Assembly (NCBI GenBank): GCA_964526635.1
Contig: CAZGLR010000096.1
Span: 1 to 12,739 of the forward strand
Direction: 5' to 3'
Source: CAZGLR01 sp964526635
GTDB taxonomy: Bacteria > Zixibacteria > MSB-5A5 > GN15 > JAAZOE01
Length of the DNA: 12,739 nucleotides
Part shown: positions 1 through 7,562 of the stretch, piece after piece
Layout of the letters: each line of letters starts with the position of its first letter
Position numbering within the stretch: the first letter of the stretch is position 1
Notes under the pieces: model-generated
Seen by the model: only the letters and a program-made list of their open reading frames with translations
Told to the model about the DNA's origin: nothing
The model's database searches: none
Made by a program: the position numbers and the translations under genes

Positions 1-48
1 CCCTTCCGACCATCAGGTTGCTGCCATGGGGATGAGGTATCCGGCCGA

Positions 49-54
49 TATACT
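49..54 (+). promoter_or_regulatory. Possible -10 element of the hemerythrin gene
   Basis: TATACT matches the sigma-70 -10 consensus at five of six positions and lies about 27 bases before the start codon. I see no good -35 hexamer at the right distance, so this is a weak prediction. Bases 1-80 hold no complete gene. One plus-strand frame is open from the window edge to a TAA at 58-60, so the tail of an upstream gene cannot be excluded. Confidence 0.3.
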
Positions 55-80
55 GATTAACGTCCAAAACGGGGGAACGC

Positions 81-512
81 ATGGCGCACATTATCTGGCA
101 GTCTTGTTACGAAACCGGTATCACCAGAATCGACAAGCAGCATCAACAGTTGATTGAAATCATCAATCGTCTGGATAAAGCCGCAGAAATGCCGAATAAC
201 AATGATCAGGTCGGTCGTGTCCTGGTGGACCTGGTCGCCTACACTCGCCGGCATTTTGGGGACGAAGAAGCATTTATGCAGGACATTAACTATTCCGATA
301 TTCAGGGGCATCAGAAAAAGCATAAGGACATGATCGATCATATCGCATCGGTTCTGCGGCGCCTTAAAAAGGACCAGCAGATCAATATTTATGAAATACT
401 CGCCTTTTTGAAAGATTGGCTTATCACTCACATTTTGCAGGAAGATAAAAAAATCGGTGAAGAGGCAACTATCGCCGGCAAATCTGCCGCGTCAGTGACT
501 CAATCCCGATGA
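81..512 (+). CDS. Bacteriohemerythrin (single-domain, oxygen-binding di-iron protein)
   Basis: This is a 143-aa soluble protein of the hemerythrin family, a four-helix bundle that binds O2 at a di-iron centre. All seven expected iron ligands are visible: His21 (in DKQHQQL), His58 and Glu62 (HFGDE), His77 and His81 (HQKKH), and His117 and Asp122 (HILQED). The length is close to that of other single-domain bacterial hemerythrins, and there is no signal peptide or fused signalling domain, so it is probably cytoplasmic. The ATG is preceded by GGGGGA at 71-76, a usable Shine-Dalgarno sequence. It stands alone, convergent with the vWA gene and separated from it by 46 bases. Oxygen storage, delivery or sensing is known for the family; which one applies here cannot be read from the sequence. 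Confidence 0.93.
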   Translation: MAHIIWQSCYETGITRIDKQHQQLIEIINRLDKAAEMPNNNDQVGRVLVDLVAYTRRHFGDEEAFMQDINYSDIQGHQKKHKDMIDHIASVLRRLKKDQQINIYEILAFLKDWLITHILQEDKKIGEEATIAGKSAASVTQSR

Positions 513-558
513 ATTGACCATGCGCTGATATTCGATTCAGTTAGCGTATTGACAATAT

Positions 559-2745
559 CTAAAGCAATTGGCGTTGCTTGCGAATGAACCATTCCACCGC
601 CAGCGCCACGAGAATTATAATAAGTAGAATAAGATGATCCCAGAGGCGGATTTCCCGCTGCCGGGTTATTGTTTGCCGTTCCGCCGAGATAGCCGATAGT
701 ACCGGCGTCAAATTATCATAGGCGGCAAACGCTCCTCCGCTTATGCGCGCGGTCTGCGCCAGCGCTGACCAGTCGACATCGGCCATGGCGGTTTCGCGAT
801 TGACATCATCGACAGCGAACGTGCCGTCAAACGTTCCCAACCGGACATCATCGGCCTGCAATCGGGCTTCATACCGATAGGTTCCCGGTCGCAGCATTCC
901 GGCATTGCTCTGGTAACGCCCCGGTCCGGCGGGATCGGATAAAATCGAGGCTGTCGTAGTATCGCCGCCATCTTCTGAAAATATACGAACTGTACCGGAG
1001 GCGTTTTCAATTGGCCGGAAACCCTCGTCGCGGACCAGCCCGCCGAAGGTCACTTCTTCCCCGCTCTGGAAAACACGCCGAGTCGGCTGGAAGTTTATTC
1101 GATCGGATTCGTCGCCGATAGTCAGCCAGCGCACAGTTCCGGAAACAAATGATTGATACGGCTCGGCTGAGCCGCCGACCCCGAGAGGATAAAAAGCCCA
1201 GTTCCAGAACGGTGAAACCGAGGCGGTGATAATCTTGCCCGGCCCCATTCGGCGAAGCGCCAGCATTGCTGTTTGTCCCCGCGTAGTGTTGCCATCGAGG
1301 TATGCCAGCGCCACCCCGTTTCTTCGCAGCGAGTCAACCGGCACGATCAGGGAAAATGGCGGCTGATTTTGCCAGGTGGCGGTAATGTCCTCACGCGAGG
1401 TGCCCAGCTTCACAGCCGGATGGAAAATCATCCGCTGATCGGGAACAAGCTGATACTGGCCATAGCGAACCTGCGACGATGAAATCGCCAACGGCAGCAA
1501 TTCGGCAATGGGGCTGCCCTGCGCACTGCGGGCCGTCTCCGGCCCGGCCAGAACCATGATCCCCCCGCCCCGCTCCTCAAGGTATGATGCGAGGCGCTCG
1601 GCATGCTGATTGATGCGGTTGAAATTCGGATCAATAAAGATAATGGCATCATAACTGTTGAGCGATTCCTGGGCACTCGGAAAACGAATACCAAGGCGCT
1701 GACCGCCGGGAGCGTCGATTACACTCTCGACCTCGTAGTCATCACGGGTAGCGAGGTACCGTTTGATGAAGCTGTATTCGTAGTTCACTGATGACGAATA
1801 CATCAATATCCGGAGTCTACTTTTGAGTACACGGAGTGAAATCTTGGCTCGATTATTCTCGGTGTTCGTTTCTTCCGGAGATGGCCCCAGCCGGACATCG
1901 AGGATAAGCTGCCCGGGCGTCGCGGGCGTAAGCTCAAGCGAATACTCACCGATTTTATCCCCGCCCGGGGGATCGATTGTCTTCTGAACCAGCAGGTTCT
2001 CACCATCGTAGAGCCGAAGCTGCTGACGGTTCGGGATATTGCCGGTTTGGGTGACGGTGATGTCTATCTGTGTTTTTTTCCCGGCATAGACGACATCATC
2101 GTGCAGAATCTCAGTAATCGCCAGGTCAGTAACCCTGCTGGAGTCGCCGACCGCAATGGTAAATATCGGGAAATCGAAATCGTCGGCAATATCCGGCAGA
2201 TTATCGCCCCGGGTGGTTCGGCCGTCGGATAAGATCAACACGTACTGATAGGGATTGGTGAGCGCCCGTTGGGCCAGATCGGCAAGAGCGGTCGACAGGT
2301 CGGTTGCGGCGCCCGATAGATTGGCGCCTCGCTGATTGACATCCAGCGATTCGGCAAAGGCGAAATAGTCGGTATCCATCTCCAGAAGCAGCTGTTCCAG
2401 TGGCCCTGATTCGATCAATTGTTCGGCCTTATCCAGGCGGCTGCCCTCGTTACCGGGAGCGAACGGCAGTGTCATGGATTGGGAGCGATCGACCAGCACT
2501 GCGATCTTTTTCTTCTGCTGGATATTTTGTGTCAGCGAGAGAATCGGCTGGGCCAGGGCAAGAAACAGACACAAAACCGCAATCATCCGCAATCCCAAAA
2601 GCACCAGGCGTAACCCGCGCGGCAACGGCGGTGTGGTTCGGCGATAGTAGAAAAATGAAATTGTCAGAAACAGCAGACAGACCAGTACAACCAGCCATAT
2701 ATGCGGTGAGAGAAAGTCAATGTGTAGGTCAGAGAGAGATGGCAT
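559..2745 (-). CDS. Membrane-anchored von Willebrand factor A domain protein with a glutamine-amidotransferase-like domain
   Basis: This 728-aa protein has two membrane helices near the N terminus (about residues 16-33 and 48-68). A vWA domain follows (about 79-205), then an Ig/CARDB-like stretch (about 215-305), a segment resembling the class I glutamine amidotransferase fold (about 310-440), a beta-rich region, and a final membrane helix (about 704-722). The vWA metal site looks intact: DRSQS at 86-90 (DxSxS), Thr148, and Asp174 in LSDG. The order matches large BatA-like vWA membrane proteins, which often sit near MoxR ATPase and DUF58 genes; neither is in this window. The amidotransferase-like part is inferred from its pattern, with no catalytic Cys recognised, so it is probably structural. 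It lies 80 bases downstream of the polyprenyl synthase. There is no Shine-Dalgarno sequence; TATAAG lies only five bases before the ATG, so a leaderless start is possible. Its substrate or partner is unknown. Confidence 0.85.
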   Translation of the reverse strand: MPSLSDLHIDFLSPHIWLVVLVCLLFLTISFFYYRRTTPPLPRGLRLVLLGLRMIAVLCLFLALAQPILSLTQNIQQKKKIAVLVDRSQSMTLPFAPGNEGSRLDKAEQLIESGPLEQLLLEMDTDYFAFAESLDVNQRGANLSGAATDLSTALADLAQRALTNPYQYVLILSDGRTTRGDNLPDIADDFDFPIFTIAVGDSSRVTDLAITEILHDDVVYAGKKTQIDITVTQTGNIPNRQQLRLYDGENLLVQKTIDPPGGDKIGEYSLELTPATPGQLILDVRLGPSPEETNTENNRAKISLRVLKSRLRILMYSSSVNYEYSFIKRYLATRDDYEVESVIDAPGGQRLGIRFPSAQESLNSYDAIIFIDPNFNRINQHAERLASYLEERGGGIMVLAGPETARSAQGSPIAELLPLAISSSQVRYGQYQLVPDQRMIFHPAVKLGTSREDITATWQNQPPFSLIVPVDSLRRNGVALAYLDGNTTRGQTAMLALRRMGPGKIITASVSPFWNWAFYPLGVGGSAEPYQSFVSGTVRWLTIGDESDRINFQPTRRVFQSGEEVTFGGLVRDEGFRPIENASGTVRIFSEDGGDTTTASILSDPAGPGRYQSNAGMLRPGTYRYEARLQADDVRLGTFDGTFAVDDVNRETAMADVDWSALAQTARISGGAFAAYDNLTPVLSAISAERQTITRQREIRLWDHLILLIIILVALAVEWFIRKQRQLL

Positions 2746-2769
2746 ATGATCTTATACGGGAATTTACGG

Positions 2770-2795
2770 CTCGGGTTGACAATCTCTTACCCGGG
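2770..2795. repeat. Inverted repeat between polyprenyl synthase and vWA genes
   Basis: CTCGGGT at 2770-2776 pairs with ACCCGGG at 2789-2795 (seven pairs, one G-T) around a 12-base loop. It sits in the 80-base gap before the vWA gene. No T-run follows on the minus strand, so it is not a standard intrinsic terminator. It could be an RNA hairpin that partly separates the two genes, or a binding site. Confidence 0.35.
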
Positions 2796-2825
2796 ATATG
2801 CTCACTGTGGCCGCTGCAAACAGCA

Positions 2826-3806
2826 TCAACTGTCACGCGCTACGGTGAAACTGAGAATTTCCCGGAGTTTTTGAGAATAAATTGTGTCGGGCACAAAGTC
2901 GAAGATCTCGGCGGCCCGATCAGAGTAATTGCGGGCGACAGTATAGGCGTACTCGATACCGCCCTGATTTTGAATAAAATCGACAATTCGCTCGACGCCA
3001 TGCTCTTCCATACCGTTGTTGAGATAACTCGTCATCTCCTGTCGGGTACCGTTGGAAGAATGGTTGAGGGCATAAATAAGCGGCAGCGTCACTTTACCCT
3101 GAATCAGGTCGACTCCCGGCGTTTTGCCGGTCTTTTGTTTATCACCAATATAATCGAGGAGATCATCAGCAATCTGAAAAGCAATCCCGATGTTTTCGCC
3201 GAAGGCATGGAAGCGACGCCGTACGTTATCGGACGCTCGCGCCAGAATCGGACCAGCCTCACAAGAGACAGCAAACAACGAGGCTGTCTTTTTGGCAATT
3301 ATTTTGATATACTCGTCTTCTGTCAGTTTATAGTTGGCCAGTTCTTCGCACTGGCGCAGCTCACCGAAACTGACCATCTCGGTCGCCTGTGAAATTGATC
3401 CGATCAATTCTGAAGATCCGGTACCGACCATAATTTTAAATGCACGTGAAAACAGAAAATCGCCCATCAGGACCGAGACCAGATTATTCCACTGATAATT
3501 GACTGTCTCCTGGCCGCGACGTATGTCCGATTCATCGACGACATCGTCGTGGAGCAGAGTCGCGGTATGGATAAGTTCAATAGCAAGGGCGGCATCGATG
3601 ACGGCATCGCAGTAGTAATCGGCGCTTCGAGCGACAAGAAAGAGAATCGTCGGCCGCAGCCGTTTGCCCCGCGCAGACATGATATGACGGAGTACATTCC
3701 TGATCAGCCTTGAATCGGCGGTCAGGTAATCTCCCATACGGCGGTCGAACGCGGCCAGATCGTCATTGACCGGCTCAACCATTTGCAATAACTGCGCTTT
3801 GGTCAT
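2826..3806 (-). CDS. ispB: Long-chain all-trans polyprenyl diphosphate synthase (octaprenyl/heptaprenyl type)
   Basis: This 326-aa enzyme extends an allylic diphosphate by repeated addition of isopentenyl diphosphate, giving the side chain of quinones. Both Asp-rich motifs are present: DDVVD at 87-91 followed by Arg96-Arg97, and DDLLD at 214-218. Also visible are GKRLRP (47-52), KKT (172-174) and the LIQGKVTLPL block (234-243). The stretch IHTATLLHDDVVDESD is almost the same as in E. coli IspB. Ala and Thr at positions -5 and -4 before the first DDxxD, rather than aromatic residues, fit a long product; the exact chain length (C35-C50) cannot be read from sequence. It starts at ATG with GAGG at 3816-3819, nine bases upstream. 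It follows mazG by 118 bases but has its own promoter. The symbol is by family resemblance; hepT or sdsA would be equivalent names. Confidence 0.92.
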   Translation of the reverse strand: MTKAQLLQMVEPVNDDLAAFDRRMGDYLTADSRLIRNVLRHIMSARGKRLRPTILFLVARSADYYCDAVIDAALAIELIHTATLLHDDVVDESDIRRGQETVNYQWNNLVSVLMGDFLFSRAFKIMVGTGSSELIGSISQATEMVSFGELRQCEELANYKLTEDEYIKIIAKKTASLFAVSCEAGPILARASDNVRRRFHAFGENIGIAFQIADDLLDYIGDKQKTGKTPGVDLIQGKVTLPLIYALNHSSNGTRQEMTSYLNNGMEEHGVERIVDFIQNQGGIEYAYTVARNYSDRAAEIFDFVPDTIYSQKLREILSFTVARDS

Positions 3807-3827
3807 TCCCGATTTCCTCAGAGCGAC

Positions 3828-3856
3828 ATAATAATACCGGGCCTGTCGATTGTCAA
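3828..3856 (-). promoter_or_regulatory. Sigma-70-like promoter of the polyprenyl synthase gene
   Basis: On the minus strand a perfect TTGACA (3851-3856) and TATTAT (3828-3833, five of six) are 17 bases apart. Transcription would begin near 3821, giving a leader of about 15 bases that just includes the Shine-Dalgarno sequence. A second TATTAT overlaps at 14-base spacing. The gene can therefore be expressed independently of mazG. Confidence 0.72.
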
Positions 3857-3924
3857 TTCCAATTGCCGGCGCCTGTTCCTATTGTTTTAACACGAATTAC
3901 GACGGGGGGTGCCCGCAGAGAAGC

Positions 3925-4704
3925 CTATTTTTTTGCCTCCTGCCAGAGTGCCTCCATCTGCTCCAGCGTGACATCCGAAAACGATTCTCCCCGGTCTTTC
4001 AGGCTTTTTTCTATATAGGCAAAGCGATCGATAAATTTCACGACTGTCCGACGCAGGGCTGCTTCGGGATCGATGCCCGTTTTGCGGGCCAGATTAACCA
4101 GGGCGAAAATCATGTCGCCCATCTCCTCGGCCATCTTGTCTTTATCACTTTTGCCAAACTCGCGTTCGAATTCGGCCTGCTCTTCTTTTATCTTGTCGAA
4201 AATATCCCTGGCTTTTTCCCAGTCAAATCCTACGCCCGCGGCCTTTTCCCCCACCCGGTACGCCAGAAGTAAAGCCGGCATGGCGTGAGGGATTCCGCCC
4301 AGTACGGATTTCTTTTCTTTGGTTTCGACTTTGAGCCGTTCCCACTGATCCCGTACCTGATCGGGTGATAGATCCTTATGTTCCCCGAATACATGCGGAT
4401 GCCGCCTGATCAGTTTTTCGCAGATGCCGTCGGCAACATCATCGATATCAAAACGGCCGTCCTCATCGGCGACCTGGGCGTGAAAATAGATCTGGCAAAG
4501 CAGATCGCCCAGTTCTTCCCTGAGGGTTGTCTTGTCTCCGTCTTCAATCGCTTCGATGACTTCATAGGCCTCTTCGATCAAATACGGCATAAGTGATTGA
4601 TGTGTCTGGGCCCGGTCCCACTGGCAACCATCTTTCGCTCTGAGCCGCCGCATAATCTTGCGAAGTCGTTGCAGGGGAGGCAGTTCACCATATATGTCAG
4701 ACAC
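3925..4704 (-). CDS. mazG: MazG nucleoside triphosphate pyrophosphohydrolase
   Basis: This 259-aa, two-domain MazG hydrolyses (d)NTPs to the monophosphate and pyrophosphate and is thought to clear abnormal nucleotides or tune alarmone levels. E. coli MazG has a similar length (263 aa). The N-terminal domain shows the GCQWDRAQTHQSL signature (26-38), EExxE at 44-48 and ExxD at 64-67. The C-terminal domain repeats the metal motif with EExxE at 174-178 and EExxD at 193-197, so both metal sites look intact. The start is GTG at 4702-4704, chosen because AAGGAG (4713-4718) lies eight bases upstream. It is transcribed away from valS and towards the polyprenyl synthase. The stop codon directly follows a run of lysine AAA codons, and no terminator is visible before the synthase promoter. 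Confidence 0.95.
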   Translation of the reverse strand: MSDIYGELPPLQRLRKIMRRLRAKDGCQWDRAQTHQSLMPYLIEEAYEVIEAIEDGDKTTLREELGDLLCQIYFHAQVADEDGRFDIDDVADGICEKLIRRHPHVFGEHKDLSPDQVRDQWERLKVETKEKKSVLGGIPHAMPALLLAYRVGEKAAGVGFDWEKARDIFDKIKEEQAEFEREFGKSDKDKMAEEMGDMIFALVNLARKTGIDPEAALRRTVVKFIDRFAYIEKSLKDRGESFSDVTLEQMEALWQEAKK

Positions 4705-4732
4705 CTAAGCATCTCCTTCGGATTGTCGATAT

Positions 4733-4754
4733 ATTGTTACAATACCGTATTTTA
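4733..4754. repeat. Palindromic module, mazG-side copy
   Basis: ATTGT-T-ACAAT (4733-4743) is an odd-centred perfect palindrome followed by ACCGTAT. The arrangement recurs at 4801-4821 in the same orientation with one inserted base and a C-to-G change. This copy overlaps the predicted mazG -10, a natural position for a repressor operator. No regulator is identified. Confidence 0.5.
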
Positions 4755-4767
4755 TGCCAAAACTCAA
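4739..4767 (-). promoter_or_regulatory. Predicted mazG promoter
   Basis: On the minus strand TTGAGT (4762-4767) and TATTGT (4739-4744) are 17 bases apart, each matching the sigma-70 consensus at four of six positions. The -10 overlaps one copy of the repeated palindromic module, which suggests shared control with valS on the other strand. Confidence 0.45.
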
Positions 4768-4793
4768 ACCAATTCTGGGAAGCGAGCATCTTA

Positions 4794-4821
4794 TTGACAT
4801 TTGTTAACAATACGGTATCTT
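4794..4821 (+). promoter_or_regulatory. Predicted valS promoter
   Basis: A perfect TTGACA (4794-4799) is followed after 16 bases by TATCTT (4816-4821, four of six). Transcription would start near 4828, giving a leader of about 22 bases. This is far too short for a T-box, so valS does not appear to be controlled by tRNA-sensing attenuation here. Confidence 0.65.
4801..4821. repeat. Palindromic module, valS-side copy
   Basis: TTGTTAACAA (4801-4810) is a perfect 10-base palindrome lying inside the spacer of the valS promoter and followed by TACGGTATCTT. It is a near copy of 4733-4754. A third partial copy, TTGTTAC, follows at 4820-4826. A protein bound here would sit between the -35 and -10, so repression would be the simplest outcome (inference). 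Confidence 0.5.
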
Positions 4822-4849
4822 GTTACTTCTTCAAGGAGTAATGTGGACC

Positions 4850-7504
4850 ATGGGACAGAAAAAAGGAAAGCCATACGATCCCAAAGAAACCGAGGATCGA
4901 TGGTATCAGACGTGGATAGATAAAAGCTATTTCAGGGGTAATCCGGACTCGGATAAACCCTCCTACTCAATTGTCATTCCGCCGCCGAATGTGACTGATG
5001 TTCTCCATATCGGCCATGCCCTGAATAATACCATTCAGGATATCATTATCCGCCGGGCACGGATGAGTGGCAAAGAAGCCGAATGGCTTCCTGGTTCTGA
5101 TCATGCCGGTATCGCCACCCAGGTGATCGTCGAAAAGCAGATAACCAAAGAGGGGATAACGCGGCGTGAACTGGGCCGCGAGAAATTTCTCGAACGGGTT
5201 CGGGGCTGGGCCTATCGCAACAAAGACCTTATTCTCAATCAGTTAAAGAAGATCGGCTGTTCCTGCGACTGGGAACGGACCCGTTTTACGCTCGATGAGT
5301 CTCTGTCGCATGCCGTCACCGAGGTCTTTTTGCGGCTGTACAACAAGGGCCTGATTTACAAAGGCTACCGTATCGTTAACTGGTGCCCCAAGGACCAGAC
5401 GTCGATTTCCGACGACGAAGTTGAACACAAGGAAGTCGACAGCCATCTCTGGTATATACGCTATAAGATCAAAGGCGGCGATGATTACCTGACTGTGGCG
5501 ACGACCCGGCCGGAGACCATGTTGGGTGACACCGCGCTGGCGGTTAATCCCGGCGACAGCCGCTTCAAGAAATTTGTGGGCAAGTCAGTCATTCTGCCCA
5601 TTCTCGAGCGCGAAATCCCGATTGTGGCCGACAACTATGTCGATGCCGAATTCGGCACCGGTGTGGTCAAAGTGACCCCGGCTCATGATCCCAATGACTT
5701 TGAGATCGGCCGGCGCCATGACCTGGAGCAGATCAATGTTATGAACCTCGATGGCACTTTAAATGAAAATGCCGGGAAGTATAAAGGCCTGGATCGTTTT
5801 GAGGGCCGCAAACAACTGCTGAAAGATCTCGAATCCAAGGGCTATCTGGTCAAGACCGAGAATTACAAATTATCGGTCGGGACGCATGACCGCTGCCATA
5901 CCGTGGTAGAACCGATGCTTTCGGAGCAATGGTTCGTCAAGATGAAGCCGTTGGCCGAACCGGCTATCGAGGCATTGAAATCGGGCAAGCTGCGTTTTCA
6001 TCCCGAACACTGGTCAAAGACGTATCTGCACTGGATGGAAAATATCCGCGACTGGTGCATCTCACGGCAACTATGGTGGGGGCACCGTATACCGATCTAC
6101 TATTGCCATGACTGCAGTGAGGTCATCGCCGCCGCAGAAAAGCCGGCCACATGCCCCCAATGCGGATCGAAAGAGCTTTTGCAGGATGACGACGTTCTCG
6201 ATACCTGGTTTTCATCATGGCTCTGGCCATTTTCGGTGTTTGGCTGGCCGGAGCAAACCGATCTGCTCAAGACATTCTATCCGACCAAGGTACTGGTGAC
6301 TGCCTCGGAGATTATTTTCCTCTGGGTGGCCCGGATGGTCATGGCCGGGTATGAATTCATGGGGGAGATACCGTTTACCGACGTCTATATCCACGGCACC
6401 GTGCGCGACGCCAACGGGGTCAAGATGTCGAAATCGCTCGGTAATGGTATCGATCCGCTGGATATTATCGAAAAGTATGGGGCCGATTCGCTGCGAATTG
6501 CGATGATTATGGCGTCGCCCGATGGCCAGGATCCCTGGGTCGGCCAGAATACGTTCGAACTTGGCCGTAATTTCAACAACAAGGTCTGGAATGCCTCGCG
6601 ATTTGTCATGATGAATATTGGCGACGAAGAGATTGATTTCGACGCTCTGCCCAAAGATGATCTCATCCTGATCGACCACTGGATTCTGTCCCGGCTGGAA
6701 AAAACGATCGATGGCGTCAATAAGTCATTTGATGAATTCCGGCTGAATTCGGCGGCCAAGACGCTGTATGATTTCGTCTGGAAGGATTTCTGCGACTGGT
6801 ATATCGAATTGATCAAGCCGCGATTGTATGATGGTGATGAGCGCGAACAGCGCGCCGCCAAGCAGGTGGCGGGATATGTACTCAAGCGGATTTTACTGCT
6901 GCTGCATCCGTTCGTGCCGTTTATCACCGAAGAAATTTACAATCAACTGGTGGGGAAAAACGGCGATACCACTATCAGTTTCGGACCATGGCCGCAGGCG
7001 GAAAAGGGATTTGCCAACGACGAACTCGAAAACCGATTGTCCCGTATCCAGACAGTCGTCAATTCGATTCGCAATATCCGCAGCGAGTTGAATGTCCCGC
7101 CGGGCAAGAAGGCCGACGTTCACATTCGCATCGACGACAACGAACTCGGCAACACGCTGAACCAGTATTTCGATTATTACAAGGGGCTGGCCAAAATTGA
7201 TAAGGCCGTCATCAGTTCTGATGTCAAGAAGCCGTCGATGTCGGCCTCGGCAGTCATCTCCGGGGCGGAAATATTTATTCCGCTGGAGGGATTGATCGAT
7301 ATCGATGCCGAGCGCACTCGCTTGACCCGGGAACTGGATAATCTCAAAAATCAGCTGGAGAAAATATCCCGCAAACTGGCCAACCCTGATTTTCTGGCCA
7401 ATGCACCGGAGGATGTCGTCAAACGCGACAAGGGCAAAAAGGTCGATTTTGAGAATCAGGTCGAGAAGTTAAATAAGAATTTAGAGCAGTTGATGAACTG
7501 GTAA
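4850..7504 (+). CDS. valS: Valyl-tRNA synthetase
   Basis: This 884-aa class Ia synthetase attaches valine to tRNA-Val in the cytoplasm. From N to C it shows the HIGH motif (HIGH at 53-56, within PPPNVTDVLHIGH) and the CP1 editing domain with TTRPETMLGD. Next come WWGHRIP, a zinc knuckle (Cys419, Cys422, Cys435, Cys438), the KMSKS loop (525-529), the anticodon-binding domain, and a C-terminal ValRS coiled coil (about the last 70 residues). The start at ATG 4850 is preferred. AGGAG ends at 4838, giving 11 bases of spacing; the in-frame ATG at 4841 would leave only two, and the TTG at 4820 overlaps the -10. The only oddity is Asp in NVTD, where many ValRS proteins have Gly (NVTG). The gene is followed by a strong terminator. 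Confidence 0.97.
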   Translation: MGQKKGKPYDPKETEDRWYQTWIDKSYFRGNPDSDKPSYSIVIPPPNVTDVLHIGHALNNTIQDIIIRRARMSGKEAEWLPGSDHAGIATQVIVEKQITKEGITRRELGREKFLERVRGWAYRNKDLILNQLKKIGCSCDWERTRFTLDESLSHAVTEVFLRLYNKGLIYKGYRIVNWCPKDQTSISDDEVEHKEVDSHLWYIRYKIKGGDDYLTVATTRPETMLGDTALAVNPGDSRFKKFVGKSVILPILEREIPIVADNYVDAEFGTGVVKVTPAHDPNDFEIGRRHDLEQINVMNLDGTLNENAGKYKGLDRFEGRKQLLKDLESKGYLVKTENYKLSVGTHDRCHTVVEPMLSEQWFVKMKPLAEPAIEALKSGKLRFHPEHWSKTYLHWMENIRDWCISRQLWWGHRIPIYYCHDCSEVIAAAEKPATCPQCGSKELLQDDDVLDTWFSSWLWPFSVFGWPEQTDLLKTFYPTKVLVTASEIIFLWVARMVMAGYEFMGEIPFTDVYIHGTVRDANGVKMSKSLGNGIDPLDIIEKYGADSLRIAMIMASPDGQDPWVGQNTFELGRNFNNKVWNASRFVMMNIGDEEIDFDALPKDDLILIDHWILSRLEKTIDGVNKSFDEFRLNSAAKTLYDFVWKDFCDWYIELIKPRLYDGDEREQRAAKQVAGYVLKRILLLLHPFVPFITEEIYNQLVGKNGDTTISFGPWPQAEKGFANDELENRLSRIQTVVNSIRNIRSELNVPPGKKADVHIRIDDNELGNTLNQYFDYYKGLAKIDKAVISSDVKKPSMSASAVISGAEIFIPLEGLIDIDAERTRLTRELDNLKNQLEKISRKLANPDFLANAPEDVVKRDKGKKVDFENQVEKLNKNLEQLMNW

Positions 7505-7526
7505 ATAGTGAAATCTGATTGACAGG

Positions 7527-7555
7527 AAGGCCGGAGATTGATCCGGCCTTTTTTT
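7527..7555 (+). terminator. Intrinsic terminator of valS
   Basis: A nine-pair GC-rich stem (AAGGCCGGA / TCCGGCCTT) with a six-base loop GATTGA is followed directly by five more T. It begins 22 bases after the valS stop. The minus-strand gene ends at 7563, so the same hairpin could also slow minus-strand transcripts, but on that side the stem is followed by TTCCTGTC and not a real T-run. Confidence 0.92.
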
Positions 7556-7562
7556 ATATTTC

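Noticed and set aside
562..579. AAGCAA/TTGCTT hairpin between hemerythrin and the vWA gene
   Set aside because: It lies within the last vWA codons, has only six pairs, and no T-run on either strand, so it does not support a terminator.
2776..2802. Plus-strand TTGACA with TATGCT that could drive RNA antisense to the polyprenyl synthase
   Set aside because: The spacing is only 15 bases and the -10 is poor; the TTGACA falls inside the hairpin, so chance is a better explanation.
2400..3392. 330-aa plus-strand open frame across the vWA and polyprenyl synthase genes
   Set aside because: It is antisense to two well-supported genes, starts inside one and ends inside the other, and its sequence has no recognisable domain or ribosome site.
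4705..4849. T-box riboswitch before valS
   Set aside because: The predicted transcription start leaves a leader of about 22 bases and there is no T-box sequence or terminator.
6215..6927. Antisense open frames of 154 and 180 aa inside valS
   Set aside because: They overlap conserved ValRS coding sequence; they arise from codon bias and have no independent support.
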